Source: Hassallia byssoidea VB512170 (GTDB taxonomy: Bacteria; Cyanobacteriota; Cyanobacteriia; Cyanobacteriales; Nostocaceae). Taken from it: a stretch of DNA of 64,000 nucleotides. Position numbers and translations under genes: made by a program. A model generated the notes under the pieces. It was given only the letters and a program-made list of their open reading frames with translations, was not told where the DNA came from and did not search any database. Position 1 is the first letter of the stretch, and the number at the start of each line of letters is the position of its first letter. The stretch is from assembly GCF_000817785.2 (NCBI RefSeq), contig NZ_JTCM02000020.1:18733-82732 (forward strand), written 5' to 3'. Positions 55,931 to 64,000 of this stretch are shown piece by piece.

Positions 55931-57061
55931 ATGCAATCAGCAGTGACTCCTGACCAATCTCAAGCAATGGATGCACCGAAACAAGGCTTGCCAGTAACAA
56001 TTATTACTGGCTTCCTCGGTAGTGGTAAGACGACTTTACTTAATCATATTCTCACCAATCAACAGGGTTTGAAAACCGCTGTTTTAGTGAATGAATTTGG
56101 TGAAATTGGCATCGACAACGAGTTAATTGTTTCCACTGGTGAAAATATGGTGGAACTGAATAATGGTTGTATTTGCTGCACCATTAATAATGATTTGGTT
56201 GATGCCGTTTACAAAGTTTTAGAACGCGAAGAAAAGCTAGATTATCTAGTTGTAGAAACAACTGGATTAGCAGACCCGCTACCAGTCGCGCTGACTTTTT
56301 TGGGTACAGAATTACGCGATTTGACTCGTCTGGATTCGATTATTACGGTGGTAGACGCGGCAAATTACAGCTTGGATTTATTCAACTCTCAAGCAGCTTA
56401 CAGTCAAATTGCTTATGGTGATGTGATTGTGATCAACAAAAGTGATTTAGTTGATGAAGCCACTTTGAATGAGTTGGAGAAAAAAATAGGAGAAGTTAAA
56501 GAAGGAGCTCGAATTCTTCGCACGACGCGATCGCAAGTCCCACTTCCTTTAATTCTCAGCGTTGGTCTGTTTGAGTCTGATAAGTATTTTGACACCGTTG
56601 ATGAGCATAATCACGACCATCACGACCACGATCATGACCATCACGACCACGATCATGACCATTCTACATGCGGTCACGACCATCACGACCACCACGATCA
56701 CCACGACCACGAACATCACCACCATCATTCCGACCATTTAGAAAATGATGGTTTTACCTCAGTATCTTTCCAAATTGACAAACCTTTTTCTATTAGGAAG
56801 TTTCAATATTTCTTAGATAATCAGCTATCTGAGAATATCTTCCGCGCGAAGGGAATTATGTGGTTTGATGAAAGTCCAAAACGTCATATTTTCCACCTTT
56901 GCGGTAAGCGCTTTACTATGGATGATGATGAGTGGAAAGGTGAAAAGAAAAATCAGATTGTTTTAATTGGTCAAAATTTAGATCAAAATCAGTTGTTAGA
57001 ACAGTTAGAAAAGTGCATCTGTCTTCCTTCCACAAGTCGCGGTAAAGGATTTGGGAAATAG
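55931..57061 (+). CDS. CobW/COG0523 GTPase with His-rich loop
   Basis: 376 aa. Walker A GFLGSGKTT lies near residues 22-30, the COG0523 hallmark NNGCICC (metal-binding CxCC) near 80, and NKSD is the guanine-specificity motif. Residues about 215-270 form a very His/Asp-rich loop (HDHHDHDHDH-type) able to bind several zinc, nickel or cobalt ions. The C-terminal CobW domain follows (FSIRKFQYFLD, then KGIMWFDE). It is probably a metallochaperone GTPase. Its neighbour is a DUF4198-like secreted protein, consistent with metal homeostasis; the metal is not known. Confidence 0.93.
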   Translation: MQSAVTPDQSQAMDAPKQGLPVTIITGFLGSGKTTLLNHILTNQQGLKTAVLVNEFGEIGIDNELIVSTGENMVELNNGCICCTINNDLVDAVYKVLEREEKLDYLVVETTGLADPLPVALTFLGTELRDLTRLDSIITVVDAANYSLDLFNSQAAYSQIAYGDVIVINKSDLVDEATLNELEKKIGEVKEGARILRTTRSQVPLPLILSVGLFESDKYFDTVDEHNHDHHDHDHDHHDHDHDHSTCGHDHHDHHDHHDHEHHHHHSDHLENDGFTSVSFQIDKPFSIRKFQYFLDNQLSENIFRAKGIMWFDESPKRHIFHLCGKRFTMDDDEWKGEKKNQIVLIGQNLDQNQLLEQLEKCICLPSTSRGKGFGK

Positions 57062-57152
57062 TGACTAGAGGCTAGGGGCTAGAGATTAAGAAATTAATAT
57101 TTTATAATTTTCTTTATTGTCTCCTTATTTCCCTAGTCCCTAATCCCTGGTT

Positions 57153-57650
57153 ATGCGCGTTATTCTTCAGCGAGTTAAATCATCTCAAGTTACTGTAAAC
57201 GATGAAATTGTCGGCAAAATTGGGCGAGGGTTAAACTTACTCGTCGGTATTGCCAATACTGATACTGATGTCGAAGTTGACTGGATGGTACGTAAATGTT
57301 TGGACTTGCGGCTGTTTCCTGATGAAGAGGGGGAGCCAGCGCGTTGCGGAGGTCACGAACGTTGTAGCGACTGGCGTGGAGACAGATGGCAAAAATCCGT
57401 ACAGGAAATTGACGGTGAGTTGCTGGTGATTAGTCAATTCACGCTTTACGGAGACTGTCGCAAAGGGCGCCGTCCCTCCTTTGACCGTTCAGCCGCGCCA
57501 ACATTAGCCAAAGATTTATATAATAACTTTGTCGCCAAGTTACGAGAAACTAATTTGCGGGTAGAAACTGGTGAATTTGGCGCGATGATGCAAGTGTCGA
57601 TTGAAAATGACGGTCCTGTGACTTTATTGCTAGAGCGAGAAGCGATGTAA
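57153..57650 (+). CDS. dtd: D-aminoacyl-tRNA deacylase with embedded repeat
   Basis: 165 aa. Family start [15 protein letters not shown], catalytic [21 protein letters not shown], and the tail [20 protein letters not shown] with the Gly-cisPro-like region. It hydrolyses D-aminoacyl-tRNAs and protects translation. Residues about 60-76 ([14 protein letters not shown]) are encoded by a GCCAGCGCG...GCGACTGGC palindromic element and lie between LRLFPDE and [11 protein letters not shown], where the family normally has a short loop. The frame is intact, so the enzyme is probably functional. Confidence 0.93.
   Translation: MRVILQRVKSSQVTVNDEIVGKIGRGLNLLVGIANTDTDVEVDWMVRKCLDLRLFPDEEGEPARCGGHERCSDWRGDRWQKSVQEIDGELLVISQFTLYGDCRKGRRPSFDRSAAPTLAKDLYNNFVAKLRETNLRVETGEFGAMMQVSIENDGPVTLLLEREAM
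57333..57376. repeat. GCCAGCGCG...GCGACTGGC element inside dtd
   Basis: About 44 bases from GAGCCAGCGCG to GCGACTGGCG. Related elements are at 42003-42116 and 58110-58385. Confidence 0.8.
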
Positions 57651-57753
57651 GGGTTTATACGTAGTTAATAAAAATAAGCAACGCTATACTAAGCAGTTCT
57701 AAATGATGAGAGAATATTAAACTAACCATCACAAAAGTTTAAACTCTCTCATC

Positions 57754-58089
57754 ATGGCTAAGATCCAGTTTTCTAGAGGTATGAATGAAGAAGTCATTCC
57801 AGAGGTGCGGTTAACGCGATCGCGTACTGGCGACAGTGGTACAGCAACGTTTATTTTCAACAATCCTAAAGCTTTGGATCAAGGTGTCACTGAAGATATC
57901 ACCGGTATGTATATGATTGACGAGGAAGGAGAAATCATCACTCGTGAAGTCAAAGCTCGATTTATCAACGGCAAACCAGAAGCATTAGAAGCTATTCATA
58001 TAATGAAATCTAGCGAACAATGGGATCGTTTTATACGCTTTATGGAGCGGTACGGCGAGGAAAATGGATTAGAATTGAGTAAATCTTAA
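57754..58089 (+). CDS. psb28: Photosystem II assembly protein Psb28
   Basis: 111 aa, the family length. Conserved blocks: [34 protein letters not shown], and [15 protein letters not shown]. Psb28 binds the CP47-containing assembly intermediate of photosystem II on its cytoplasmic side. It has no membrane segment. Single gene; a large repeat block follows the stop. Confidence 0.97.
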   Translation: MAKIQFSRGMNEEVIPEVRLTRSRTGDSGTATFIFNNPKALDQGVTEDITGMYMIDEEGEIITREVKARFINGKPEALEAIHIMKSSEQWDRFIRFMERYGEENGLELSKS

Positions 58090-58092
58090 TCG

Positions 58093-58480
58093 GGCATTGG
58101 GCATTGGGAATTGGGGAGCGAGTGCGTTGGTCCGGCAGTGCGTAGGCATCGGCAGCGCGGTCTTCTCCCACTCGTGTGAGGCTAGCGCCAAGGTCCGGCA
58201 GTGCGTTGCGGTGAGTCCACTCGGCGGTGTTGGTTTCCGTCCCGTCGAAGTGGCGAACCCGAAGGGGGGTGGAGTCCTGTTGTAGCACCTGCCGTGGTTC
58301 CCCCCACTCGCTGTTGCCGCAAGGGTTTCCCGGCAGACGCGCACCTGCCGTCGGCTTTGCCGACAGTCACGCACCTGGCGTCATTGGGCATTGGTAATTG
58401 GGAATTGGGAATTGGTAATTGGAGAAAAGCACGTTACCCATTCCCCATTACCGATTACCCATTACCGATTACCCATTAGC
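58093..58480. repeat. Composite repeat region between psb28 and moaB
   Basis: GGGCATT heptamers precede a GC-rich block with several copies of GTCCGGCAGTGCG, GCAGCGCGGTC, GAACCCGAAGG and GGGTTTCCCGG. GGCATTGG, AATTGGG and CCGATTACCC units follow. Spurious ORFs run through it in several frames. No gene. Confidence 0.9.
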
Positions 58481-58490
58481 AAAATATTAT

Positions 58491-58991
58491 ATGCAACAAC
58501 CTCATCCTGACTCACCAGAAATGTCAGTAACTTGTGCTGTGGTTACAGTTAGCGATACACGCACAAGTGAAACAGACAAAAGTGGACAGCTAATTCAGCA
58601 ATTACTTGTGAATGCAAATCATGCTGTAGGAGCTTACACAATTATCAAGGATGAACCAGCACAGATTCAAGAGCAAATTCAATTGTTGGGTAAAAACGCT
58701 AATTTAGATGTTGTAATTTTCAACGGTGGCACGGGAATTGCACCGAGGGATACCACCTACGATGCAATTGAGAAATTGCTCTCAAAAACCTTACCGGGAT
58801 TTGGGGAGTTATTTCGCTTTTTAAGTTATCAAGAAATTGGTTCGCGAGCGATCGCCTCTCGCGCTGTTGCTGGTATTTATCAAGATAAATTAATCTTTTC
58901 TCTTCCTGGTTCTAGCAATGCTGTCCGGTTGGCGATGTCCAAGTTGATTTTACCCGAACTCGTGCATTTAGTCAGCCAGATGCGGAAATAA
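58491..58991 (+). CDS. moaB: Molybdenum cofactor biosynthesis protein MoaB
   Basis: 166 aa from ATG 58491; the upstream in-frame extension is repeat-derived. MoaB/MogA fold: VTVSDTRTSETDKSG, FNGGTGIAPRDTTYDAIEKLL, and GFGELFRFLSYQEIGSRAIASRA. It adenylates molybdopterin or takes part in cofactor synthesis used by nitrate reductase and similar enzymes. Single gene. A two-armed repeat follows directly. Confidence 0.94.
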   Translation: MQQPHPDSPEMSVTCAVVTVSDTRTSETDKSGQLIQQLLVNANHAVGAYTIIKDEPAQIQEQIQLLGKNANLDVVIFNGGTGIAPRDTTYDAIEKLLSKTLPGFGELFRFLSYQEIGSRAIASRAVAGIYQDKLIFSLPGSSNAVRLAMSKLILPELVHLVSQMRK

Positions 58992-58996
58992 TCAAT

Positions 58997-59043
58997 GTAG
59001 TAAGGGCTTCAGCCCTTGCTTTGAGCGGTGAAGCGCTCACTAC
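58997..59043. repeat. Two-armed palindromic repeat, copy C
   Basis: GTAGT/ACTAC encloses AAGGGCT/AGCCCTT and GAGCG/CGCTC. Nearly identical to copy A but with a shorter middle. Confidence 0.85.
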
Positions 59044-59118
59044 GAAAAAACAACCCCCTTTAGATAGAGGGGGTTGCAAGATTTTCCTATCGTTATTTTT
59101 TCAACTTATTAAAATTGA

Positions 59119-59145
59119 GCGATTCTCCGTAGGAGAGGCTACGCC
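59119..59145. repeat. Short palindromic element overlapping the mraY stop
   Basis: GCGATTCTCCGTAGGAGAGG with CTACGCC. CTCC/GGAG arms. It reads GGCGTAGCC on the minus strand and provides the TAG stop. Confidence 0.7.
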
Positions 59146-60236
59146 AACGCCAAACTGATTACAGACAAAATTGCTGCGATAATATAAAAAACGGCAACTA
59201 CTTGTTGTTCAGACCAACCGGTAAGTTCTAAATGATGGTGTAGGGGTGCCATTTTGAATAACCGCTTACCTTTACCATCAGGACCTTTTGTGGCTTTGTA
59301 GTAACCAACTTGCGCCATTACTGAAAGGGTTTCGACGAAGAAGATACCGCTAATAATAAATAGCGCTACTAGGCTATTAGTCATCAATCCTACGGCTGCC
59401 AGAGCGCCTCCCAGCGCTAGGGAACCAGTATCTCCCATAAAAACGCGAGCCGGGTTGCGATTATGAGCTAAAAAGCCCAAGCAGCTGCCACTAACAGCAG
59501 CACAGAAAACCATCAATGGAAGCGAGGTGGGGGCGATGAGAACACCTAATGCGAAGATAGCGATCGCTACTGTTCCCGCTGCCAACCCATCAATACCATC
59601 AGTTAAATTAGTCGCGTTACTTTCTGCTACTAAAACAAAACCAGCTAAAGGCCAGAATAGAAATCCTAGAGGTAGTGAAAGACCAACAAAAGGCAAAGCG
59701 ATATTCGTAATATTAGAAGGCTGGTTAAACATTAGCCACAGACAAAACAGTGCTGCAAAACCGACTTGCAAAGCCAGTTTCATCTGAGGCGATATACCTT
59801 TATTGGACTTACGGCGGAGAATTTGCCAATCGTCAATCCAGCCAATCAAACCGTAACTTAGTGTTAATGCGGAAACCGCAAGTACTTCCCATGAAAAGTT
59901 AGACCATATACAAGCAATAATCACCGCCACAGGCACAAAGAAAATGCCGCCCATTGTTGGAGTGCCTGCCTTTTTCAAATGCGCTTGCGGACCATCCTCA
60001 CGGATGATTTGCCCTGCTTTGAGTGCTTGCAGCCACGGTATTACCCAAAAGCCGACGGCGCCCGACAATAGCGCAGACAACAATAGTGGCAGGGTTAGCG
60101 ACATACCCTGCCAAGGCAACCGATTGCCCATCCAATCTAAACTTAGTGCTGCAACACTTAGTCCTACACCCAATAAAGAGACTAGACCAATACCAGAAAT
60201 ATTTAACCCTTGGTCAGGAGATAATTTAGCGTCCAC
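59139..60236 (-). CDS. mraY: Phospho-N-acetylmuramoyl-pentapeptide transferase
   Basis: 365 aa, about ten membrane helices. MraY motifs: GTPTMGGIFF, NLTDGIDGLAAG, GFLAHNRNPARVFMGDTGSLALGG, and FKMAPLHHHLELTGW with the essential histidines. It makes lipid I in peptidoglycan synthesis. The stop TAG is contained in a CCTCTCCTACGGAG element, so the C-terminus has been set by a repeat. Start at 60236. A DUF3134 gene lies upstream in the same direction, 76 bases away. Confidence 0.96.
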   Translation of the reverse strand: MDAKLSPDQGLNISGIGLVSLLGVGLSVAALSLDWMGNRLPWQGMSLTLPLLLSALLSGAVGFWVIPWLQALKAGQIIREDGPQAHLKKAGTPTMGGIFFVPVAVIIACIWSNFSWEVLAVSALTLSYGLIGWIDDWQILRRKSNKGISPQMKLALQVGFAALFCLWLMFNQPSNITNIALPFVGLSLPLGFLFWPLAGFVLVAESNATNLTDGIDGLAAGTVAIAIFALGVLIAPTSLPLMVFCAAVSGSCLGFLAHNRNPARVFMGDTGSLALGGALAAVGLMTNSLVALFIISGIFFVETLSVMAQVGYYKATKGPDGKGKRLFKMAPLHHHLELTGWSEQQVVAVFYIIAAILSVISLALA

Positions 60237-60312
60237 GGATATTTCCCTTCACTCCACACTTATAAAATTAAATTACGGGGACTATGCCACTTTTGCCCCC
60301 TACCGACAGAAA

Positions 60313-60552
60313 TTAATCGTCTTCTACGGGGATATCGTCGTCATCATCGATATCATAATCAATTCCGCCATCTTCTACACCCATCAAAGCTTCGACATCA
60401 TCTTCACTAGATGAAAAATCTGCATCTTGAACTTCACGCGCTATCAGACGATTACTTGACTGCAACCAGTCCAAGAGCGAGGACTCTTGCTTTAATGGAA
60501 TTACGGCGGCTCGTTGGTTGCGGGGTTCTTCACGTAATGGAGAATTCAACAT
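60313..60552 (-). CDS. DUF3134 family protein
   Basis: 79 aa. NSPLREEPRNQRAAVIPLKQESSLLDWLQSSNRLI is the family signature, followed by a strongly acidic tail of Asp and Glu (IDDDDDIPVEDD). Small soluble cyanobacterial protein, function unknown. Upstream of mraY in the same direction; a shared transcript is possible. Confidence 0.85.
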   Translation of the reverse strand: MLNSPLREEPRNQRAAVIPLKQESSLLDWLQSSNRLIAREVQDADFSSSEDDVEALMGVEDGGIDYDIDDDDDIPVEDD

Positions 60553-60785
60553 ATCGAGGAAAGCACGAAAAGGCTACAGTGAATAGACATTAAGAGTTTA
60601 TCACTTGATCTAGGCGAATTTAGTTCATCATTCAACTCTCTCATAGAAAAATCCGTCAAAAAATATTTATTTAATAGTGGTAAACGATCGCACGGGACTT
60701 GTGGATTCTCAATTAATGTTATGCCTTTATACATAGAACATTAATATCGTCTTAATACTGATATTTTTTGAGGTAATGACACATC

Positions 60786-61367
60786 ATGACAAAGGCGTAT
60801 TTAATTAATGCTATTGCTTCTACAAATCGGGGAATACTTGCAACTGAAACAGAAAAACAGGTTATTTTAGCGGCGATCGCTAACTTAGAAGACTTAAACC
60901 CTACACCTCGTCCGGTTGAAGCTGTTCATTTACTCAATGGCAATTGGCGACTGCTATACACCACAAGCATTGGGCTATTAAACCTCGATCGGATACCCTT
61001 GTCTAAAGTTGGTCAAATTTATCAGTGTATTCGCGTAGAAACTAACAGTGTTTACAACATAGCCGAAATTTATGGCTTACCATTACTCCAAGGTTTAGTC
61101 AGCGTGGCTGCTAAATTTGAAGTAGTTTCCGAGCGGCGCGTCAAAGTCAAATTTGAGCGATCTATTATCGGCTTGAAAAACTTAATAGGTTACAGCAATC
61201 CGGAAACTTTTATCCAACAAATTGAAGCTGGTAAAAAATTCACTGCAATTGATTTTCCTATTAAAAGCGGTGAACAACAAGGCTGGCTAGATATCACCTA
61301 TCTAGATAACGATCTGCGTATTGGTAGAGGTAATGAGGGTAGTGTGTTTGTCTTAACCAAAGCATAA
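60786..61367 (+). CDS. PAP/fibrillin family protein
   Basis: 193 aa. Plastid-lipid-associated/fibrillin domain: LNGNWRLLYTTSIGLLNLDR, VGQIYQCIRVE, and the C-terminal GWLDITYLDNDLRIGRGNEGSVFVL. It is a lipocalin-like protein that binds lipids at thylakoids or plastoglobule-like particles and is linked to stress tolerance. No signal peptide. Single gene, with a long repeat region downstream. Confidence 0.92.
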   Translation: MTKAYLINAIASTNRGILATETEKQVILAAIANLEDLNPTPRPVEAVHLLNGNWRLLYTTSIGLLNLDRIPLSKVGQIYQCIRVETNSVYNIAEIYGLPLLQGLVSVAAKFEVVSERRVKVKFERSIIGLKNLIGYSNPETFIQQIEAGKKFTAIDFPIKSGEQQGWLDITYLDNDLRIGRGNEGSVFVLTKA

Positions 61368-61424
61368 AATGTTCCTCAAAGAGTATTTGCGAATGACCTT
61401 AAGCGATTGTAGGTACTTTGTCAA

Positions 61425-61720
61425 GAGGGGAGATGGGGAGATGGGGAGATGGGGAGATGGGGAGATGGGGGTTTCACAAACAATAGACACTCATTGACAG
61501 CCTTCTCCTTCGGAGACGCTAGCGCGAACATCCGAAAATGTCGTGGGGTGTTGAGGATCTAGTAAACGAACGCTTGTGCCATTTTTGTCCAGGTTCAGCC
61601 CAAGGGGATGGGGGGACAAGGAGGACAAGGAGGACAAGGAAGAATTTATCCTATTACCCATTACCCATTACCCATTACCCATCCCCCATGCCCATTGCCC
61701 CATGCCCCATTCCCAAGAAT
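61425..61720. repeat. Repeat cluster between fibrillin and binding-protein genes
   Basis: GGGGAGAT units (61425-61470), a palindrome with CTCCTTCGGAG and GCTAGCGC (61505-61535), GGACAAGGA units (61608-61645) and CCCATTA/CCCATGC units (to 61716). No gene is supported in this gap of about 440 bases. Confidence 0.85.
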
Positions 61721-61808
61721 CGTAAGTCTAATATAGATATAATTCCAAATCACGCTACTTCGATGCCAGTCGCACCTAAGTGGCTTCAAAATCTAAAATT
61801 CAAAATTG

Positions 61809-62948
61809 ATGGATAGACGGTCTTTTATACTGGGTACAAGCGCATTGGCATCGCAACTGCTTGTTGGGTGTGCTGACAACAATCAGGCGAAATTAAACGT
61901 GCAGCTATTGAAAGGCTCTATCCCCGGACAGGTGGTGAATCAATTTAGCAAGAGTTTACAGCAAAAAGCACAATTAAAGTTTGCCCCAGTAGGACAATTG
62001 CAGGATTTATTTGATCAATTGCAAACTTGGCAGGGGAAAACCAAAAATACTGATGGTAAGGGATGGCTTCCCTCGTTACGCTTGCCGCAATTCCAAAAAA
62101 CCGTTGTAGCCGATTTGGTAACGTTGGCAGATTATACACTTAAAGAGGCAATTGAGCAGAAACTGATTCAACCATTGGAAGAATCGCAGTTAAAGCAGTG
62201 GTCTGCTTTGCCAGAACCCTGGCAAAAATTGGTGAGACGTAATGACCAAGGTAACTTGGATGCTCAAGGAAAAATTTGGGCTGCACCTTACCGCTGGGGT
62301 AGTACGGTGATTGTTTATCGCCGTGATAAATTTAAAAAGCCGCCGAAAGATTGGACTGATTTGTGGCAAAGTGAATGCAAAGGTCGCATTTCTCTGCTCG
62401 ATCAACCACGAGAAGTTATTGGTATAGTTTTGAAGAAGTTAGGAAAATCCTACAACACTGAAAATCTTGATAAAGTGCCTTCTTTGGAAAAGGAATTACG
62501 AACCTTAAACCAACAGGTGAAGTTTTACGCTTCTGATAAGTATCTCGAACCCTTAATCATTGGCGATACTTGGTTAGCAGTTGCTTGGTCAAGCGACGTT
62601 GTGCGGATGCTAACACGTTATCCAGAACTTGCGGCAATTATCCCTGAGTCCGGAACGGCAATGTGGTCAGATTTGTGGGTACGTCCAGTTGGGGGAAAAA
62701 GTGCTTTATCATCTGAGTGGATTGATTTTTGTTGGACTCCCAACATTGCCAAGCAAATTTCTTTGCTGACTAAAACTAATTCGCCAATTTCTACCGACAT
62801 TGCGACATTTGACATCCAGGAACCATTACGCAATCTTTTAGTGAGTAATTCTCAATTTTTCGATAAAAATGAATATTTACTGCCTTTATCCCAATCAACG
62901 CAAAAGCAGTACCAAGATTTGTTTACCAGAATCAAAAATGAAGGATGA
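61809..62948 (+). CDS. Spermidine/putrescine-type solute-binding lipoprotein
   Basis: 379 aa from ATG 61809. Signal MDRRSFILGTSALASQLLVGC has a twin-arginine-like start and a lipobox Cys at 21. The mature protein is a type II periplasmic binding fold: LPEPWQKLVRRND, APYRWGSTVIVYRRDKF, DWTDLWQSECKGRISLLDQPRE, and DTWLAVAWSSDVVRM, as in PotD-like proteins. It would deliver a polyamine or similar solute to an ABC transporter not present here. Some cyanobacterial homologues have no cognate permease nearby. Confidence 0.88.
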   Translation: MDRRSFILGTSALASQLLVGCADNNQAKLNVQLLKGSIPGQVVNQFSKSLQQKAQLKFAPVGQLQDLFDQLQTWQGKTKNTDGKGWLPSLRLPQFQKTVVADLVTLADYTLKEAIEQKLIQPLEESQLKQWSALPEPWQKLVRRNDQGNLDAQGKIWAAPYRWGSTVIVYRRDKFKKPPKDWTDLWQSECKGRISLLDQPREVIGIVLKKLGKSYNTENLDKVPSLEKELRTLNQQVKFYASDKYLEPLIIGDTWLAVAWSSDVVRMLTRYPELAAIIPESGTAMWSDLWVRPVGGKSALSSEWIDFCWTPNIAKQISLLTKTNSPISTDIATFDIQEPLRNLLVSNSQFFDKNEYLLPLSQSTQKQYQDLFTRIKNEG

Positions 62949-62963
62949 AAAATATTTCTTTTT

Positions 62964-63500
62964 CTATAAAGAGCGTCCCAATCCTAGTTTATTCTGAGTA
63001 TTAATATCTATCCTACATAAAGTTGGACTTGTATTAAAGTTACAAGTATAAGTTGCTAAACGTTCTTGTTGATAGTTGAAAACCCGGATATTGTAACCGT
63101 AATTTCTGGCAAGGCTGCCTACACGATTCACGAAGTTGTATCGTTCTAAGTAGTCTAAAATACTCCAAAACTGCTGGTTGACAACAACATCAACTCGTGC
63201 TGGTTGTGTACCTGATGCTGGATATGCTATCCAGTTATCTAGCAACTTGTTTTCAGAGTTTTCTTTTGCCCACCATAAACTCGGAACAGTCAATTTGCTT
63301 TGGTTAATGGTGTTAGCTGTAATTACACCTTTTGGATTGTTCAATAAATTTAATTCTAAAGGAGCATCAGAAGCGGGTGGTATAGATGCTTCAGTTTGTG
63401 CTGTTGATGGTTGAATTGATAAAAGGGAAATCGTGGTGAGGCTAATGCCTAAGAATAGTGTAAGTAATGACTTTTGAGCAGCCATTTTATGTTTACGCAT
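62964..63500 (-). CDS. Secreted hypothetical protein conserved in cyanobacteria
   Basis: 178 aa. The signal peptide covers residues 1-35 (LLTLFLGISLTTISLL, ending STAQ). The mature part has a Trp-rich block PSLWWAKENSENKLLDNWIAYP and a Cys pair (YTCNF, TLCRID) that could form a disulfide. Conserved pattern in cyanobacteria by recollection only; no function known. It is convergent with the binding-protein gene, with a 15-base gap. Confidence 0.75.
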   Translation of the reverse strand: MRKHKMAAQKSLLTLFLGISLTTISLLSIQPSTAQTEASIPPASDAPLELNLLNNPKGVITANTINQSKLTVPSLWWAKENSENKLLDNWIAYPASGTQPARVDVVVNQQFWSILDYLERYNFVNRVGSLARNYGYNIRVFNYQQERLATYTCNFNTSPTLCRIDINTQNKLGLGRSL

Positions 63501-63812
63501 AACTTATACCCTGTTTGATTTGGGATTAATCCTCAAAGCGGTAACGGGTAATAGGTTTTTATCAATTCCTCAAAACCGATTACCCATTACATTTTTTAGA
63601 TTATCCTCAATTCTTTAATCTAAAATATTAAATTTAGAATTGTCTACTTACTAAAGACAGAGTTTTTAATACCAATGTTTCCAATTTTTGCGGTAATCAA
63701 AACAATTTTTCTGTCTTCTACCAGATTCTTAAAGCAGAAAGAAGTGCGATCGCGCGGCATCTTTTAGTGGCATTTCAATTTTAACAATCACAGCGCAGTG
63801 TATTATTCTCAC
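63501..63812. other. Intergenic region near the right edge
   Basis: 312 bases. It includes a CCCATTACC fragment and AT-rich sequence. It probably contains the promoter of the leftward secreted gene. No ORF supported. Confidence 0.45.
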
Positions 63813-64000
63813 TCATATTGCAAACAAAGCTGCGTGGATGCTGGCAATTTCTTTGGGTGAAGTTGCAAGTGCTTCAAAAAGACAATACGTATGCGATCGC
63901 TTAAGGGGTTCCAAAAAATCAGACAAAACCGGACAGCCATATAGCTGAAATAGTCGTGGAGTTTTGAGGATCTTTAATACAAGGCTGTCCGGTAATGTCG
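63813..64000 (-). CDS. C-terminal fragment of a gene entering from the right edge
   Basis: An open frame on the minus strand runs from the edge to TGA at 63813, about 62 codons. It reads RLFQLYGCPVLSDFLEPL and SHTYCLFEALATSPKEIA, which looks like protein sequence. No family is recognised, and the N-terminus lies outside the window. The short length leaves real doubt. Confidence 0.4.
   Translation of the reverse strand, partial: TLPDSLVLKILKTPRLFQLYGCPVLSDFLEPLKRSHTYCLFEALATSPKEIASIHAALFAI
63928..63993. repeat. 11-bp inverted repeat, 44 bases apart
   Basis: ACCGGACAGCC and GGCTGTCCGGT are exact complements near the window end. Confidence 0.7.

Noticed and set aside
58097..58479. Several overlapping ORFs of 60-100 aa
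   Set aside because: They are translations of the GC-rich repeat block in different frames.
61538..61816. 92-aa ORF in the repeat cluster
   Set aside because: Mostly repeat-derived, ends inside the start of the binding-protein gene, and has no family.

Overview
The window is chromosomal DNA from a cyanobacterium, most likely a filamentous, heterocystous-type (Nostocales) one. This rests on petC-petA, psb28, Ycf66, Vipp1, menB, the cyanobacterial families DUF3067, DUF3134 and PAP/fibrillin, two PEP-CTERM proteins, very frequent HIP1 octamers (GCGATCGC), and a dense load of heptanucleotide tandem repeats and small palindromic repeats. Order-level placement is inference. No rRNA, tRNA, CRISPR array, intact transposase or phage gene was found.

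Layout. 1-4.5 kb: an AAA-type ATPase and an overlapping downstream STAND NTPase cut by the left edge, then a small secreted protein. 4.7-8 kb: tatC, a DUF3067 gene, and petC-petA ending in a clear terminator. 8-12 kb: an orphan cytosine-5 DNA methyltransferase and an oxidoreductase-SelD fusion. 12-16 kb: a decayed and an intact pentapeptide-repeat gene and a glutathione S-transferase. 16-20.4 kb: a possible papain-like cysteine peptidase and a convergent TRAP transporter (dctP versus dctQM). 20.4-27.4 kb: repeats, a seven-bladed PLL-like propeller, a two-gene histidine-kinase operon, and menB. 27.5-32 kb: a Cys-rich protein, DUF721/DciA with a zinc ribbon, a SPOR-like membrane protein, and tandem pspA-vipp1. 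32-40 kb: thioredoxin plus an aminotransferase, a PEP-CTERM protein, a lone receiver, uvrC, and an LVIVD propeller coupled to a tiny secreted protein. 40-46 kb: a zinc-ribbon microprotein, rlmN, an amino-acid-permease/histidine-kinase fusion, and a tautomerase. 46-54.5 kb: cobM, lgt, coaD overlapping a coiled-coil gene, ycf66, a TldD/PmbA pair, and cysS. 54.8-64 kb: a DUF4198-like PEP-CTERM protein beside a CobW GTPase, dtd, psb28, moaB, mraY, DUF3134, fibrillin, a polyamine-type binding lipoprotein, a secreted protein, and a gene fragment at the right edge.

The most striking property is the interaction of repeats with genes. Repeats free of stop codons in every frame lie in frame inside conserved enzymes (SelD fusion, aminotransferase, RlmN). 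Palindromic elements are embedded in Dtd and CobM. Repeats that contain stops lie between genes or supply the terminal stop codon of genes (16015, 39777, 42112, 46991, 59139). A second noteworthy object is the 966-aa protein joining an APC-type permease to a PAS/histidine-kinase module. A third is a family of two-armed intergenic repeats closed by GTAG/CTAC. Functional calls rest on recognising motifs and family sequence by eye; no database search was run.
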